64,000 bases of DNA from Paenibacillus alginolyticus DSM 5050 = NBRC 15375 (GCF_000422905.1 NZ_AUGY01000021.1:1-64000); one strand, 5' to 3'; positions 52,501-61,738 are shown, counted from the first letter of the stretch. A program made the numbers and translations. Notes: generated from the letters alone by a model not told the origin.

Positions 52501-52797
52501 TCATGAAGAAGTCACTTCTGTGAAATGCCACATATGCAGTTTGCGCAGCCCGCCTTCAATCCACTCTTCCCATAGGGCTTGATGTGAAGCATCTTCAGTT
52601 CCATGCAAACGTTCTTGTTTCAAAGTAAGATACTCCTCATACGTAACATCCTTCCAAATTTCCACAAAAAGTCCTTCCTGATCGGTTCCCTCTAACAGTT
52701 CCAATCGCCCTTCCCTCCGCTTCCATTCCTGCATATAGATGAGAAAAGACTCCCGAAAAGCGGGTTTTATGGCATACTCTACAAAAACTTTGGACAT
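52501..52797 (-). CDS. Hypothetical protein, ferredoxin-like fold
   Basis: A 98-residue soluble protein. The pattern KVFVEYAIKPAFRESFLIYMQEWKRR..., GLFVEIWKDVTYEEYLTLKQERL, HMWHFTEV alternates strands and helices like dimeric alpha/beta-barrel (antibiotic monooxygenase/NIPSNAP-like) proteins. I do not recognise an exact family or a heme or substrate site. ATG 52797. It converges with gerQ over the shared terminator. Confidence 0.65.
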   Translation of the reverse strand: MSKVFVEYAIKPAFRESFLIYMQEWKRREGRLELLEGTDQEGLFVEIWKDVTYEEYLTLKQERLHGTEDASHQALWEEWIEGGLRKLHMWHFTEVTSS

Positions 52798-52973
52798 TTT
52801 TAGATCTCCCTCTGATTTATTTTTTGCTCCAAAATGGTAAACTAATAAAAAGACGGAAAAATGACCATGCTTACAAGGATAAATGATTCTGTCGTCTTAT
52901 AAGGATAAGGAAAACTCAGCCCATGCTTACGAAGAAAATTTTCCCTACGGAAAATTCTTAGGAGGAAACCCAT

Positions 52974-53957
52974 TTGGACACAGGCACTCATCTCGTTATT
53001 GGTTTAGGGTTAGCGGGACTGTCACAAATTGACCCTAGCGTATCTGCGGATTCAGCGGCAACCACTGCGGTCTTCATTGGAACGGTTATTGGCTCACAGA
53101 TTCCGGATGTGGACGGGCTGCTTCGTTTTAAAGGGAACGCCACTTACATTCGAAATCACCGTGGCCGCTCTCACTCCTTGCCAGCTTTACTTTTATGGAC
53201 ACTGCTGATCACTGGAGCTCTTGCTCTGTTCTTCCATGGAATCTCCCTGCTGCACCTGGGTATGTGGGTAGGAATCGCCGTTTGTTTTCACGTCTTTACA
53301 GATTGCTTCAACACCTATGGTACACAAGCATTCCGGCCATTCTCTGAAAAGTGGGTGTCTTGGAACATTATACACATCTTTGATCCCTTTATCTTTTCAA
53401 GCCACATCGCAGCTATTTTCATGTGGTCCTTCCATGTCGCTAGTCCAAAGCTGGTATTCCCGTCTTTGTACGGGGTTATCGCCCTATATTACATCTGGCG
53501 CTCTCTCGACCATTACATCGTAGAAAAAGGGCTTTATCGCAAAGACCCTACCCATATGCCCGGGGATAAATACACACTTATTGTAACATTCAACCTCTAT
53601 GTGTGGAACGTTGTAAAACGCAGAACTGACGGCACCTTCCAGTTGGGTGAACTGAAGAATTCAAAGCTTCGGTGGATCGACACCATCAAATGTGAAGACC
53701 ACCCAGCCATCGAGGCGTCCAAGAATCACGAAGACATCCAAGCCTTACTCTACTTCTCGTCCTTCACCTGTGCGGAAGTAAAAGAACATCGCTGGGGCTA
53801 CGAAGTAAGATGGGCTGATGTGCGTTATCGCCACCGCAAGCAGTATCCTTTCGTCGGCGTTGTCTTGATGGATCACAATTTCCAAACACTCGATTCTTAT
53901 GTGGGCTGGGTGAATGACACTAGACTTGAAAAAAAGCTAAAAGTGGATCTATATTAG
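52974..53957 (+). CDS. YfhP/YdjM-type membrane-bound metal-dependent hydrolase
   Basis: A 327-residue protein. The first part is the YdjM-type membrane hydrolase domain: MDTGTHLVIGLGLAGL, IGSQIPDVDGLLRF, RNHRGRSHSLPAL and HVFTDCFNTYGTQAF supply His/Asp ligands for a metal, between about five membrane helices (to about 190). The C-terminal 120 residues form a soluble domain. It resembles B. subtilis YfhP; substrate unknown. TTG 52974 has AGGAGG eight bases before, which decides the start. Confidence 0.87.
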   Translation: MDTGTHLVIGLGLAGLSQIDPSVSADSAATTAVFIGTVIGSQIPDVDGLLRFKGNATYIRNHRGRSHSLPALLLWTLLITGALALFFHGISLLHLGMWVGIAVCFHVFTDCFNTYGTQAFRPFSEKWVSWNIIHIFDPFIFSSHIAAIFMWSFHVASPKLVFPSLYGVIALYYIWRSLDHYIVEKGLYRKDPTHMPGDKYTLIVTFNLYVWNVVKRRTDGTFQLGELKNSKLRWIDTIKCEDHPAIEASKNHEDIQALLYFSSFTCAEVKEHRWGYEVRWADVRYRHRKQYPFVGVVLMDHNFQTLDSYVGWVNDTRLEKKLKVDLY

Positions 53958-54129
53958 AAGCAATCTGATAATCAAGAAGGAGTCGCGTGTGCGATTCTGC
54001 GAGAGGCCCTTGCAACAGCGCATGGGCCTACTCGATGAACCCCCCTCTCTCAATGGTAGGGAAAGCTACGAGTTCGTATTACCTTACCCTACGCCTCCAA
54101 CTCAATCGGTTGCGATCATTGTTCCTCCG

Positions 54130-54996
54130 CTACCGGAAATATTGTACATGCTCCTGCAGAAAAGCGTCTAGCGTGCGAGGCTCTCTACCGAGCAAGCGCT
54201 TTACTGTGTCCGTGGGCCTTTCTAGCACTACCGTAGACATGGTTTGAATTTCCACAACGTGGCTCGCAAGCCAAGGAGGCATATGCCCGTACTCGATTAG
54301 ATTATTGCGTAGTACTTCGGGCTCCATGTTGATGTAGTTTATCGGCCGATCAAGCAGTGCGGATAGTTTACTTGCGATCTGGGGATAGCTAAAAATCTCT
54401 GAACCCGTAAGTGTATAGATTTGGCCTGCTGCCTCGCGATTGGTCAGAGCCTCAGCGGCAACATCTGCGATATCGCGACAGTCAATGAAGTTACAAGGTG
54501 AATCGCCCATGGCGCCGAAGAAAATATTTTGGGTTGTGACCGTTGGTACAAGACGCAATAAATTTTGCATGAACGCATAGGGGCGCAATATAGTATGAGT
54601 AAGACCCGATTCACTCAAAGTTTTCTCGATTTCTTGATGCCAGTCTGCCACTGCTACTGGAGATCTCTTCTCAAAGGCAGGACTGGATATCTTTACGATG
54701 TGCTTGATGCCAGCTTCGGCAGCAATCGCAATGATCGAAGTCTCCAATTCGATCTGATTTGGGCTGTTGGACATGGCGAGGAAGAGCTGGCTAGCTCCTG
54801 CAAACGCGCGGCGCAGTGATTCGTGGTCGGAAGCATCCGCCGATGCGACCTCGATCGTCGACCAGCCTTTATCCCCGATCTGAGCACTTAACTTCTCAGG
54901 CTCTCTGCTCAGTGCTCTGGCGGGCACGCCAAGATCAACCAAACGTTTCAAAAGCGCACTACCTATCGTACCTGTTGCTCCAAGAATAACGATCAT
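54130..54996 (-). CDS. NmrA-like NAD(P)-binding protein
   Basis: A 288-residue atypical SDR of the NmrA/quinone-reductase-2-like type. The cofactor motif is ILGATGTIGSALL and further stretches are KISSPAF, ILRPYAFMQNLL and the DIADVAAEAL motif. No Tyr-x3-Lys pair is evident, so it may sense or use NADPH without classical SDR catalysis. ATG 54996. It lies two bases after the membrane protein gene and forms an operon controlled, I infer, by MarR. Confidence 0.85.
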   Translation of the reverse strand: MIVILGATGTIGSALLKRLVDLGVPARALSREPEKLSAQIGDKGWSTIEVASADASDHESLRRAFAGASQLFLAMSNSPNQIELETSIIAIAAEAGIKHIVKISSPAFEKRSPVAVADWHQEIEKTLSESGLTHTILRPYAFMQNLLRLVPTVTTQNIFFGAMGDSPCNFIDCRDIADVAAEALTNREAAGQIYTLTGSEIFSYPQIASKLSALLDRPINYINMEPEVLRNNLIEYGHMPPWLASHVVEIQTMSTVVLERPTDTVKRLLGREPRTLDAFLQEHVQYFR

Positions 54997-54998
54997 TT

Positions 54999-55502
54999 TT
55001 ATCTTCTCCCTTGAAATGATAAATTAGTTTTGACGGCAAGACGCCACCTCCATGTTACTATCGTGCTGGCAATCACTCCGGATAACGGGAAATCGATCCA
55101 TATACGATCGATCCAAACCAAATTATCGATAGGAATAATAATTCCCAGTAAGTTAGTTGTCGCCCAAGCGGCGCATAGGCCCAACATGGCTCCCATCAAT
55201 GCGAACAGCCCAACCACAACCAAGTGAGGTGCGGCGACGAGCCACCGTTTACGACCTCCCCGAATGCGCAGCCAAAGGCCAAGCATCAAAGCTATCAAAG
55301 CAGATGTTCCACCGATTGTAGTCAAAGCAGCTAATTGGAGCCCCTTGTCAGCAGTGATCAATCCCCCGATACCTGCCATAATGGCAGGAGATACATAAGC
55401 CATAATAACTTCACGCCACAGTACAAAAGTCTTTGCGCCAGAACCAGCTGCCTTGATGTCGTAAAGACGTTCTGTCTTATTCGGGTATTCCGTCTTGTTC
55501 AT
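54999..55502 (-). CDS. Hypothetical four-helix membrane protein
   Basis: A 167-residue protein with four hydrophobic segments (about 33-50, 57-78, 88-112 and 138-153). No family is recognised. The cytosolic head (NKTEYPNKTERLYDIKAAG) is polar. ATG 55502 follows AAGGATG. It lies directly upstream of the NmrA-like gene and downstream of a palindrome similar to that before marR, suggesting a MarR-regulated pair. Confidence 0.65.
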   Translation of the reverse strand: MNKTEYPNKTERLYDIKAAGSGAKTFVLWREVIMAYVSPAIMAGIGGLITADKGLQLAALTTIGGTSALIALMLGLWLRIRGGRKRWLVAAPHLVVVGLFALMGAMLGLCAAWATTNLLGIIIPIDNLVWIDRIWIDFPLSGVIASTIVTWRWRLAVKTNLSFQGRR

Positions 55503-55554
55503 TCAGTTACATCCTTCCTTTCTTCTTATTAATTATTCAGCAATTGCCTCCATA

Positions 55555-55572
55555 TAATTAGGAAGCTAACTA
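55555..55572. promoter_or_regulatory. MarR operator candidate, operon side
   Basis: TAATTAGGAAGCTAACTA is a 7-4-7 palindrome with one mismatch. It shares CTAACTA and the GAA-centre with the site before marR. Confidence 0.6.
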
Positions 55573-55609
55573 TAAAAGAGTGAAAATAGGCTAGCTTCAC
55601 TAGCCCATT

Positions 55610-56173
55610 TTACTCATTACTGATTTGTTCCTTTAATCCGACTGGTTCATCCGTTAGCGCTGAGATGCCTTGTGTAACTCGGCCGAGCAGATCGAGAAAT
55701 ACGCTGCGTTCCTCGATACTGAGTAAGCCCACCATGGCTTCTAGCCGCGCAAAATGCTCGTGGGCCATTTCATGGAGCTTCTTCGCTCCTTGCTCTGTCA
55801 ATATGACCGCTTTCTGTCGGCCATCGACTGAACTTGATCTCCGGAATACGAGGCCATCTCGCTCAAGCGTGTCGATAAGACCAGTCACTGTAGCACGTGT
55901 AATACCTAAATGCTCCGCCAATTGCGAGGGCAACACTTCTCCTTCGTTATCTTCAAGATCAGCTAATAACCGATATCGCCCTGTTGATAAACCGAATCTG
56001 GCGAAATGAATCTCCGAAGCATGTCCAAGCTTGGCTCCCGCTGCCATCAGCCTAGATGCGACGAGCACAGCCTGTGCGTCTACGTCTAGATTATAACGAT
56101 CAATCTGACGCTTGGATTGTGCAAGAGAGGGAATAGCTTCAATTTTATTTACTGTATTATTTTCGTTGGTCAT
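55610..56173 (-). CDS. MarR-family transcriptional regulator
   Basis: A 187-residue winged-helix repressor. The MarR core is SQLAEHLGITRATVTGLIDTLERDGLVFRRSSSVDGRQKAVILTEQG (split over about 80-130), with long dimerisation helices on both sides and an N-terminal extension of about 35 residues. The ATG at 56173 has no ribosome site; the best -10 lies six bases before it, so the mRNA may be leaderless. Two similar palindromes, one overlapping its own promoter and one before the next operon, suggest that it represses itself and the membrane protein-NmrA pair. Confidence 0.85.
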   Translation of the reverse strand: MTNENNTVNKIEAIPSLAQSKRQIDRYNLDVDAQAVLVASRLMAAGAKLGHASEIHFARFGLSTGRYRLLADLEDNEGEVLPSQLAEHLGITRATVTGLIDTLERDGLVFRRSSSVDGRQKAVILTEQGAKKLHEMAHEHFARLEAMVGLLSIEERSVFLDLLGRVTQGISALTDEPVGLKEQISNE

Positions 56174-56178
56174 ATATA

Positions 56179-56208
56179 TAGTATGGAACCTAACTAAATT
56201 GATGTCAA
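56179..56208 (-). promoter_or_regulatory. marR promoter with overlapping operator
   Basis: Minus strand TTGACA (56208-56203), 17 bases, CATACT (56185-56180). The palindrome TAGTATGGAACCTAACTA (56179-56196, plus strand) covers the -10 and spacer. Confidence 0.65.
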
Positions 56209-56242
56209 TATATTTTTTACGACTGTGGTGAGGCGCACGAAG

Positions 56243-56273
56243 AAAAAAACCCAGAGGTTTTGGCCCCTGGGCT
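56243..56273 (-). terminator. Terminator of the SASP gene
   Basis: Minus strand GCCCAGGGG/CCTCTGGGT hairpin around CCAAAA, then seven T. Confidence 0.8.
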
Positions 56274-56318
56274 TTATTGTTACTTAAATTGGGAAAACTA
56301 TTGACGAAGTCAGGCTAT

Positions 56319-56546
56319 CTAGCTGCGGAAGCCAGATTGTCCGGCTAGCGTTTGCTCAGCGATTTGTACCAAACGGCGAGTAATGTTACCACCGATTGCA
56401 CCAGCATCGCGAGTAGCCATATAACCCATGTAACCATCTTGAGGAATTTGGATGCCCAGTTCTTGAGCTACCTCATATTTCAATTGATCTAAAGCTTGAG
56501 TGGCTTGTTGAACTACCAGTGTGTTGCTGCTACGATTTTGCGCCAT
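56319..56546 (-). CDS. Alpha/beta-type small acid-soluble spore protein
   Basis: A 75-residue SASP that coats spore DNA, converts it toward A-form and protects it from UV and heat. The core KYEVAQELGI, the GPR protease-cleavage area around here, and the GGNITRRLVQIAEQTL helix are intact. The N-terminus SSNTLVVQQATQALDQ is also typical. ATG 56546 follows AAAGGAG. A SigG-type promoter precedes it, fitting forespore expression. Which paralogue (sspA-F type) is not resolvable. Confidence 0.95.
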   Translation of the reverse strand: MAQNRSSNTLVVQQATQALDQLKYEVAQELGIQIPQDGYMGYMATRDAGAIGGNITRRLVQIAEQTLAGQSGFRS

Positions 56547-56605
56547 AAGGATCAGACTCCTTTCAGTCAGCTATAATCTTTGATGTATTTGCAAGCTTGC
56601 AAAGA

Positions 56606-56635
56606 TAGTATGTGGAGGAAATGAATTTATATGCA
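56606..56635 (-). promoter_or_regulatory. SigG-type promoter of the SASP gene
   Basis: Minus strand TGCATA (56635-56630), 17 bases, CATACTA (56612-56606), matching the SigG pattern TGMATA-N17-18-CATNNTA. Confidence 0.7.
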
Positions 56636-56699
56636 CGGCGATCAAAAAAGTTTAAAATAAGAAGACACTGTTCAATCTTCTAGAAAGTAGGTCATATTC

Positions 56700-56882
56700 A
56701 TGAGCAAACCACTCGCTCTTCTTTTCGCTGTTGTTGGCACCCTGCTACTCGCCTCCATCAGCTTATTCATTGCCCTTAGACAGCCTTGGATGATTCTTGC
56801 CTGCTCCATCATCTCCTTAGGCTTTATCGGATATGGATTTGCGGTTAAAGCGAAGATTCGCAAGAAGAATACGCGGTCTTAA
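56700..56882 (+). CDS. Small membrane protein (DUF5325/YlaF-like)
   Basis: A 60-residue protein with two hydrophobic helices (about 5-25 and 30-48) and a basic tail (KAKIRKKNTRS). The layout and SLGFIGYGFAVKAK resemble the DUF5325/YlaF family of Bacillales. Function unknown. ATG 56700 with a moderate AAGTAGG site. It faces trpS across a shared terminator. Confidence 0.6.
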   Translation: MSKPLALLFAVVGTLLLASISLFIALRQPWMILACSIISLGFIGYGFAVKAKIRKKNTRS

Positions 56883-56913
56883 CGAAGGAAACAACTCGAT
56901 CGTCAATAAGAGA

Positions 56914-56953
56914 AAGAGCTCAAACAGCTATACTAGCTGATTGAGCTCTTTTG
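56914..56953. terminator. Bidirectional terminator between the small membrane gene and trpS
   Basis: AAAGAGCTCA and CAGCT pair with AGCTG and TGAGCTCTTT; T-runs on both strands. Confidence 0.85.
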
Positions 56954-56957
56954 CTTT

Positions 56958-57941
56958 TTACAGAACGACGAAGCCCATCCGCTTCTTCACTTCGAGCAGA
57001 GTTTGATCAGCTACCTCAGCAGCTTCCTGTGCCCCTTTTTTCAAAATGTCGAAAATTTCGCCTGAACTGCGAATTTCACGATAACGTTGTTGGATCGGCT
57101 CTAGAACGGCCACGATATGTTCAGCTAAATCCTTTTTGAAAGGACCATAGCCTTGCCCCTCGTATTTGGCTTCAATCTCCACTAGGCTCATTTCGGCAAA
57201 GTGTGAGTAGATTGACATTAAATTACTAACCTCTGGCTTGTTTTGAGGATCATACTTTACCTCACGGCCAGAATCTGTGACTGCTCGACTAAGCTTCTTA
57301 CGGATGACATCGGGCTCATCCAGCATGGCAATGTAACTGCCGGCATTTGGGTTGCTTTTGCTCATCTTTTTGGATGCATCATCCAATGACATGATTCTCG
57401 CACCGACTTCTGGCATATAAGGCTGCGGCATGACAAACATTTCACCAAAACGGTTATTGAAGCGGTTCGCTAAGTCGCGCGTCAACTCCAGATGCTGCTT
57501 CTGATCATCTCCGACCGGAATAAGGTCCGCATTGTACAACAGGATGTCTGCTGCCATCAGGGATGGATACGTAAATAAGCCGGCACCGACGGAATCCTTG
57601 CCTTCGGATTTGTCCTTGAACTGCGTCATACGCTCCAGCTCTCCCATATGCGTCAACGTCGTCATAATCCAGCCGAGCTCAGCATGCGCATGAACATGGG
57701 ACTGCAGGAAAATGGATGCTTTGCTAGCATCTAGTCCCGCAGCAATATAAAGCGAAGCGATGGACTCTGTTTGCTCTTTCAGAGCTGCCGGATCCTGTGG
57801 AACCGTGATAGCGTGCATATCCACGACCATAAAGTAGCAGCGATGCAAATGCTGCAGCTTCACATAATTGCGCAGTGCGCCAATATAGTTGCCAATCGTC
57901 AGCTGTCCGCTGGATTGCATACCGGATAATACTCGTTTCAT
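56958..57941 (-). CDS. trpS: Tryptophanyl-tRNA synthetase
   Basis: A 327-residue class I synthetase. The HIGH-equivalent is QLTIGNYIGA (TIGN at 15-18) and KMSKS lies at 192-196; GDDQKQHLELTRDLANRFN is the Trp/ATP pocket. ATG 57941 with GGAGGG upstream gives the normal length; the frame stays open upstream only through the T-box. Transcription is controlled by the tRNA-Trp T-box at 57986-58262. Confidence 0.96.
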   Translation of the reverse strand: MKRVLSGMQSSGQLTIGNYIGALRNYVKLQHLHRCYFMVVDMHAITVPQDPAALKEQTESIASLYIAAGLDASKASIFLQSHVHAHAELGWIMTTLTHMGELERMTQFKDKSEGKDSVGAGLFTYPSLMAADILLYNADLIPVGDDQKQHLELTRDLANRFNNRFGEMFVMPQPYMPEVGARIMSLDDASKKMSKSNPNAGSYIAMLDEPDVIRKKLSRAVTDSGREVKYDPQNKPEVSNLMSIYSHFAEMSLVEIEAKYEGQGYGPFKKDLAEHIVAVLEPIQQRYREIRSSGEIFDILKKGAQEAAEVADQTLLEVKKRMGFVVL

Positions 57942-57985
57942 TGGATAATCCCTCCAGATTTCTATCTTATGGTCTAAAAAAACAA

Positions 57986-58262
57986 CAAAAAGGCCTCTCC
58001 CCGCAAGGGACGAGAGACCGTGGTACCACCCTAATTTGTCCGTGAACAATTGTTCAACAAGACCTTCAGGCTCTGATAACGGGGAGCTGCCGTTTGGCAT
58101 ACTTGGACAGATGAGGATGTTCTCCGGCCTAGGTTCCGGCAACCTGCATACTGTGTTCAGCCTCATGCTCAAGGATCCATTCGGTTTGCTTGTTTCACCG
58201 GTTCACACCAACCACCGGCTCTCTGAGAAACAGATGACAAACTTACTTGTTCCTATCATCGC
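57986..58262 (-). ncRNA. T-box leader of trpS (tRNA-Trp)
   Basis: The T-box core TTAGGGTGGTACCACGG is on the minus strand at 58035-58019. Downstream, GGTCTCTCGTCCC pairs with GGGGAGAGGCC and is followed by TTTTT, the terminator. Upstream lies the long stem I region with a TGG in GAATGGATCC, a fitting Trp specifier. Uncharged tRNA-Trp would favour the antiterminator and allow trpS transcription. Confidence 0.92.
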
Positions 58263-58427
58263 GAATTGATTTTATATTATTATACACCCTTACAATTCAT
58301 TGTCAATCAAGGACATTGTCCTAACTGAACCTGCATGTACATAGGATAGATCATACTAGCCTTTCTATGCATAAAATAACTCCGCGTCCTTCGTGGACGC
58401 ATCAACGGACAAAGGGGTGTCATCGAA

Positions 58428-59612
58428 TTGCTATCGACTTTATATCGCTGGAGCCTTCCAATCTCCACCGTGATTTGCGCGTTTCTCTTAATCTTAATCG
58501 TGACAACAAGAGAGCTTCCACCTATGGGCTTGGTCACATATGAAATCAAACACGTTTTTACAGCCTTCATGGATATCTTTCTCGATGCATTGCCTTTTAT
58601 GTTTCTAGGTGTCCTTCTATCCACCGTCGTTGAAAACTTCATTCCTGAGACGTTCATCAGACGTATGACGCCGCGGCATCCACTTGGAGGTATCTTATTT
58701 GCCTGCGTTCTTGGCATCATGTTCCCGCTCTGCGAATGCGGAATGATTCCTTTTGTTCGCCGGCTCATGCGTAAAGGAATGCCCGTGTACATTGCCGTCA
58801 TCTTCATTCTAGTCGGTCCGATTCTGAACCCCATCGTTTTTGCCTCGACGTTCATGGCTTTCCGCGGCGAGCCTTCGATGGCCTATTCGCGAATGGGGCT
58901 TACCTTTGGCGTGGCGCTCATCGTAGGACTGATGTTGACACGTTTCCTGAAGAGCAGTCCTTTACGTCATCCTGTTGAATATCAGGGAAACACCCACCAT
59001 CACAACCATGGGGGTTCCAGCCCTGGACATCACGCCGACCATAGTCACACTCACACTCACGACCATGATCATAATCATGGACATAACCTTAACCATGAGA
59101 ATCATCATGAACATGAACACAATCATGATCATCAACACGATCACAATCACGATCATCATCACGATCACGATCACCACCATGGCCACAATCATTCACACGG
59201 CGGTAGTCGCGTCATGACAATGTTCAGCCACGGTACGACCGAGCTGTTCGAAATGAGTAAATACTTGATGCTGGGCGCTTTCCTGACCGCTCTTATTCAA
59301 ACTTTCGTCTCCCAAGACAGCTTATCTGCGATCGGTCAGGGGCCTTTCATTTCACATGTGTTCATGATGGGCTTTGCCTACCTGCTCTCCCTGTGCTCCA
59401 CAACAGATGCTTTCGTGGCTGCTTCCTTTGCTAAATCCTTCTCGCCAGGCTCCTTACTGGCTTTCCTTGTGTTCGGCCCGATGATCGACGTCAAAAGCAC
59501 GCTGATGATGCTGTCCATCTTTAAAGCCCGCTTCGTGCTGACTCTCTCCATCGTAGTTGCTGTAACGGTACTGGCGGGTTCATTGCTTATCATGCATTTC
59601 TTTACAGCTTAA
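58428..59612 (+). CDS. UPF0718/ArsP-like permease with a histidine-rich loop
   Basis: A 394-residue membrane protein of the DUF318/UPF0718 type: FTAFMDIFLDALPFMFLGVLLS, PLCECGMIPFVRRL and ILVGPILNPIVFAST in the first half, LCSTTDAFVAASF and FLVFGPMIDVKST in the second. These halves are separated by a loop of about 80 residues (about 185-265) in which nearly every second residue is His or Asp. That suggests binding of zinc, nickel or a similar metal. Relatives such as YcgR or ArsP move small or metal-related compounds. The TTG start at 58428 has AAAGGGG ten bases before. Confidence 0.85.
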   Translation: MLSTLYRWSLPISTVICAFLLILIVTTRELPPMGLVTYEIKHVFTAFMDIFLDALPFMFLGVLLSTVVENFIPETFIRRMTPRHPLGGILFACVLGIMFPLCECGMIPFVRRLMRKGMPVYIAVIFILVGPILNPIVFASTFMAFRGEPSMAYSRMGLTFGVALIVGLMLTRFLKSSPLRHPVEYQGNTHHHNHGGSSPGHHADHSHTHTHDHDHNHGHNLNHENHHEHEHNHDHQHDHNHDHHHDHDHHHGHNHSHGGSRVMTMFSHGTTELFEMSKYLMLGAFLTALIQTFVSQDSLSAIGQGPFISHVFMMGFAYLLSLCSTTDAFVAASFAKSFSPGSLLAFLVFGPMIDVKSTLMMLSIFKARFVLTLSIVVAVTVLAGSLLIMHFFTA

Positions 59613-59956
59613 AAGGAGATTTTGGATCTGAGCATATAGGGATAACGACATGCAGTCGCCTCCATCAATGCTCAACGCCCTGAGCGCAGTCGACTGTGGG
59701 TTTGATGTAAAAAATACAGCTAATCCCGGGCAAATCGACGTTTCCAGGTAGATCATGTAAAGAGTGCAGTAAAATCTTCCAATACTAGCCATTTTGAGCT
59801 AAAGCATGAAAATTTGATGTACGAAACTATTCTACTCAAAATGATATGCAACTACATAATTTGCTGCACATTTTGCATTTGTTACTTTCATTTGCTACTT
59901 TGCAAACTAGTCGTGAACAAAAATTGAGCATTCAACAGCAAATTTCCCCCCAATCG
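59613..59956. other. Intergenic stretch between the permease and ilvD
   Basis: AT-rich in its right half. No gene, RNA or promoter that I can support was found; an AAGGAGATTT after the permease stop is not followed by a usable start codon. Confidence 0.4.
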
Positions 59957-59995
59957 AAAAAGGAGCTCGCTACAAACAGCGAGACTCCTTTTTTA
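59957..59995. terminator. Terminator of ilvD
   Basis: AAAAGGAGCTCGCT/AGCGAGACTCCTTTT around a six-base loop, T-runs on both strands. Confidence 0.85.
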
Positions 59996-59999
59996 TAAA

Positions 60000-61685
60000 T
60001 TAAAACTTCAGAATAGCGCCAGCGCTAGCATTGGTTACCATTTTCGTATAGCGCGCCAAATATCCGGTTTGGATTTTCGGTTGGAACTCTGTCCAGCTCT
60101 CACGGCGTTTCGCGAACTCTTCGTCGCTGATCTGTAGTTCGATTTTACGGCCGTCCATGTCCACATCAATGATGTCTCCATCATGTACGAAAGCTAGAGG
60201 ACCGCCCTCTGCCGCTTCCGGTGAAATATGACCGATCGAAATCCCGCGGGATGCGCCGGAGAAACGTCCGTCCGTAATTAACGCAACCTTCGCGCCAAGA
60301 CCCATACCTACGATTTGGGAAGTAGGAGCCAGCATTTCCGGCATACCAGGTCCCCCCTTCGGACCTTCGTAACGGATAACAACAACATGGCCTTCTTTAA
60401 CATGACCATTCGCAATACCGTACAAAGCTTCATCTTGCGAGTTGAAGCAAATAGCTGGACCAACGTGACGTCCGCCAACAGATTTATCAACTGCGCCGAC
60501 CTTAACAATACTGCCTTCAGGAGCAAGGTTACCGAACAGAACAGCCAGTCCGCCTCTTTCACTGTGTGGGTTCGTAATTGGACGCAGCACATCATGGTTC
60601 ACAATTTCACAACCCGCAACATTTTCACGCAGCGTTTTGGCTGTTACAGTCATGCGGTCACCATCAAATGCACCCGGCTTTTTGAGAAGTTCGTTAATAA
60701 TTGCACTTACACCACCAGCTAGATGCACATCTTCAATGTGATAATCGGAAGCTGGAGCGATTTTTGCTAAGTGAGGTACACGTTCTGCCACTTCGTTAAT
60801 GCGTGAAATCGGGTACTCAATGCCCGCTTCTGCCGCGATAGCCAATGTGTGAAGAACTGTGTTCGTGGAACCCCCCATCGCCATGTCGAGCGCAAATGCG
60901 TTATCGATCGCTTCGATGGTAACGATATCACGAGGCTTGATGTCTTTTTCAATGAGGACCATCAATTGTTTTGCACAATCTTTCACGAATTGCTTACGCT
61001 CTTCGGCAACAGCAAGAATTGTTCCGTTACCCGGCATAGCAAGACCAAGACCTTCAGCCAAGCAGTTCATAGAGTTCGCAGTGAACATACCGGAACAAGA
61101 ACCGCATGTCGGACAACCGTATTGCTCTAGCTCTTCTAAGCCTGCTTCATCTAATTTACCAGCTTGGAAAGCACCCACGCCTTCGAATACAGAGGATAGG
61201 GAAATGGATTTACCGTTTTTATCTTTACCGGCTTTCATCGGACCGCCGCTCACTAACATCGTAGGGATGTTAACGCGAAGGGCACCCATGATCATACCCG
61301 GTGTAATTTTATCACAGTTAGGAATACAGATAAGGCCATCGAACCAGTGAGCATTAACAACAGTTTCCAAGGAATCAGCAATAATCTCACGGCTTGGCAA
61401 GGAATAACGCATACCAATATGTCCCATCGCAATACCATCGTCAACACCAATGGTGTTAAATTCGAAAGGAACACCGCCCGCTTCACGAATCGCTTCCTTT
61501 ACGAGCTTGCCAAATTCTTGCAAGTGAACGTGTCCGGGAATAATGTCTATATAAGAGTTACAAACCGCAATAAACGGCTTGCCGAAATCTTCCTCTTTAA
61601 CACCGGCTGCACGCAGCAAACTGCGATGCGGAGCGCGGTCGAATCCTTTTTTAATCATGTCACTGCGCTGTTTTGGATGTGCCAT
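60000..61685 (-). CDS. ilvD: Dihydroxy-acid dehydratase
   Basis: A 561-residue Fe-S dehydratase for valine and isoleucine synthesis, making 2-keto acids from dihydroxy acids. [24 protein letters not shown] (Cys124) and [16 protein letters not shown] (Cys191, Cys194, Cys197) carry the cluster-related cysteines; [10 protein letters not shown] is also diagnostic. ATG 61685 follows AGGAGG. It stands alone, away from any ilvBHC-leu operon in view. Confidence 0.96.
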   Translation of the reverse strand: MAHPKQRSDMIKKGFDRAPHRSLLRAAGVKEEDFGKPFIAVCNSYIDIIPGHVHLQEFGKLVKEAIREAGGVPFEFNTIGVDDGIAMGHIGMRYSLPSREIIADSLETVVNAHWFDGLICIPNCDKITPGMIMGALRVNIPTMLVSGGPMKAGKDKNGKSISLSSVFEGVGAFQAGKLDEAGLEELEQYGCPTCGSCSGMFTANSMNCLAEGLGLAMPGNGTILAVAEERKQFVKDCAKQLMVLIEKDIKPRDIVTIEAIDNAFALDMAMGGSTNTVLHTLAIAAEAGIEYPISRINEVAERVPHLAKIAPASDYHIEDVHLAGGVSAIINELLKKPGAFDGDRMTVTAKTLRENVAGCEIVNHDVLRPITNPHSERGGLAVLFGNLAPEGSIVKVGAVDKSVGGRHVGPAICFNSQDEALYGIANGHVKEGHVVVIRYEGPKGGPGMPEMLAPTSQIVGMGLGAKVALITDGRFSGASRGISIGHISPEAAEGGPLAFVHDGDIIDVDMDGRKIELQISDEEFAKRRESWTEFQPKIQTGYLARYTKMVTNASAGAILKF

Positions 61686-61732
61686 TCTTTATTCCTCCTA
61701 GATTTCATTTCATATATGAAAATAATGAATCT

Positions 61733-61738
61733 ATCATA
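61733..61738 (-). promoter_or_regulatory. Extended -10 promoter of ilvD
   Basis: Minus strand TGGTATGAT; the -35 is weak. Between it and the start codon lies the palindrome TTTCATATATGAAA, a possible regulator site. Confidence 0.45.

Noticed and set aside
53989..54171. 60-codon frame between the YfhP-like gene and the NmrA-like gene
   Set aside because: AAGGAG lies about 10 bases before a GTG, but the frame overlaps the NmrA-like coding end by 42 bases, and the product is low-complexity without family likeness.
57942..58172. Upstream in-frame extension of trpS
   Set aside because: It lies within the T-box leader; the ATG at 57941 has the ribosome site and gives the standard protein length.
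59030..59205. Apparent tandem repeat of CATGATCAT-like units, possible CRISPR or satellite
   Set aside because: It is simply the His/Asp codon run of the permease loop; no spacer structure.
61708..61721. CodY site before ilvD
   Set aside because: TTTCATATATGAAA is palindromic but lacks the AATTTTCWGAAAATT spacing; no claim is made.
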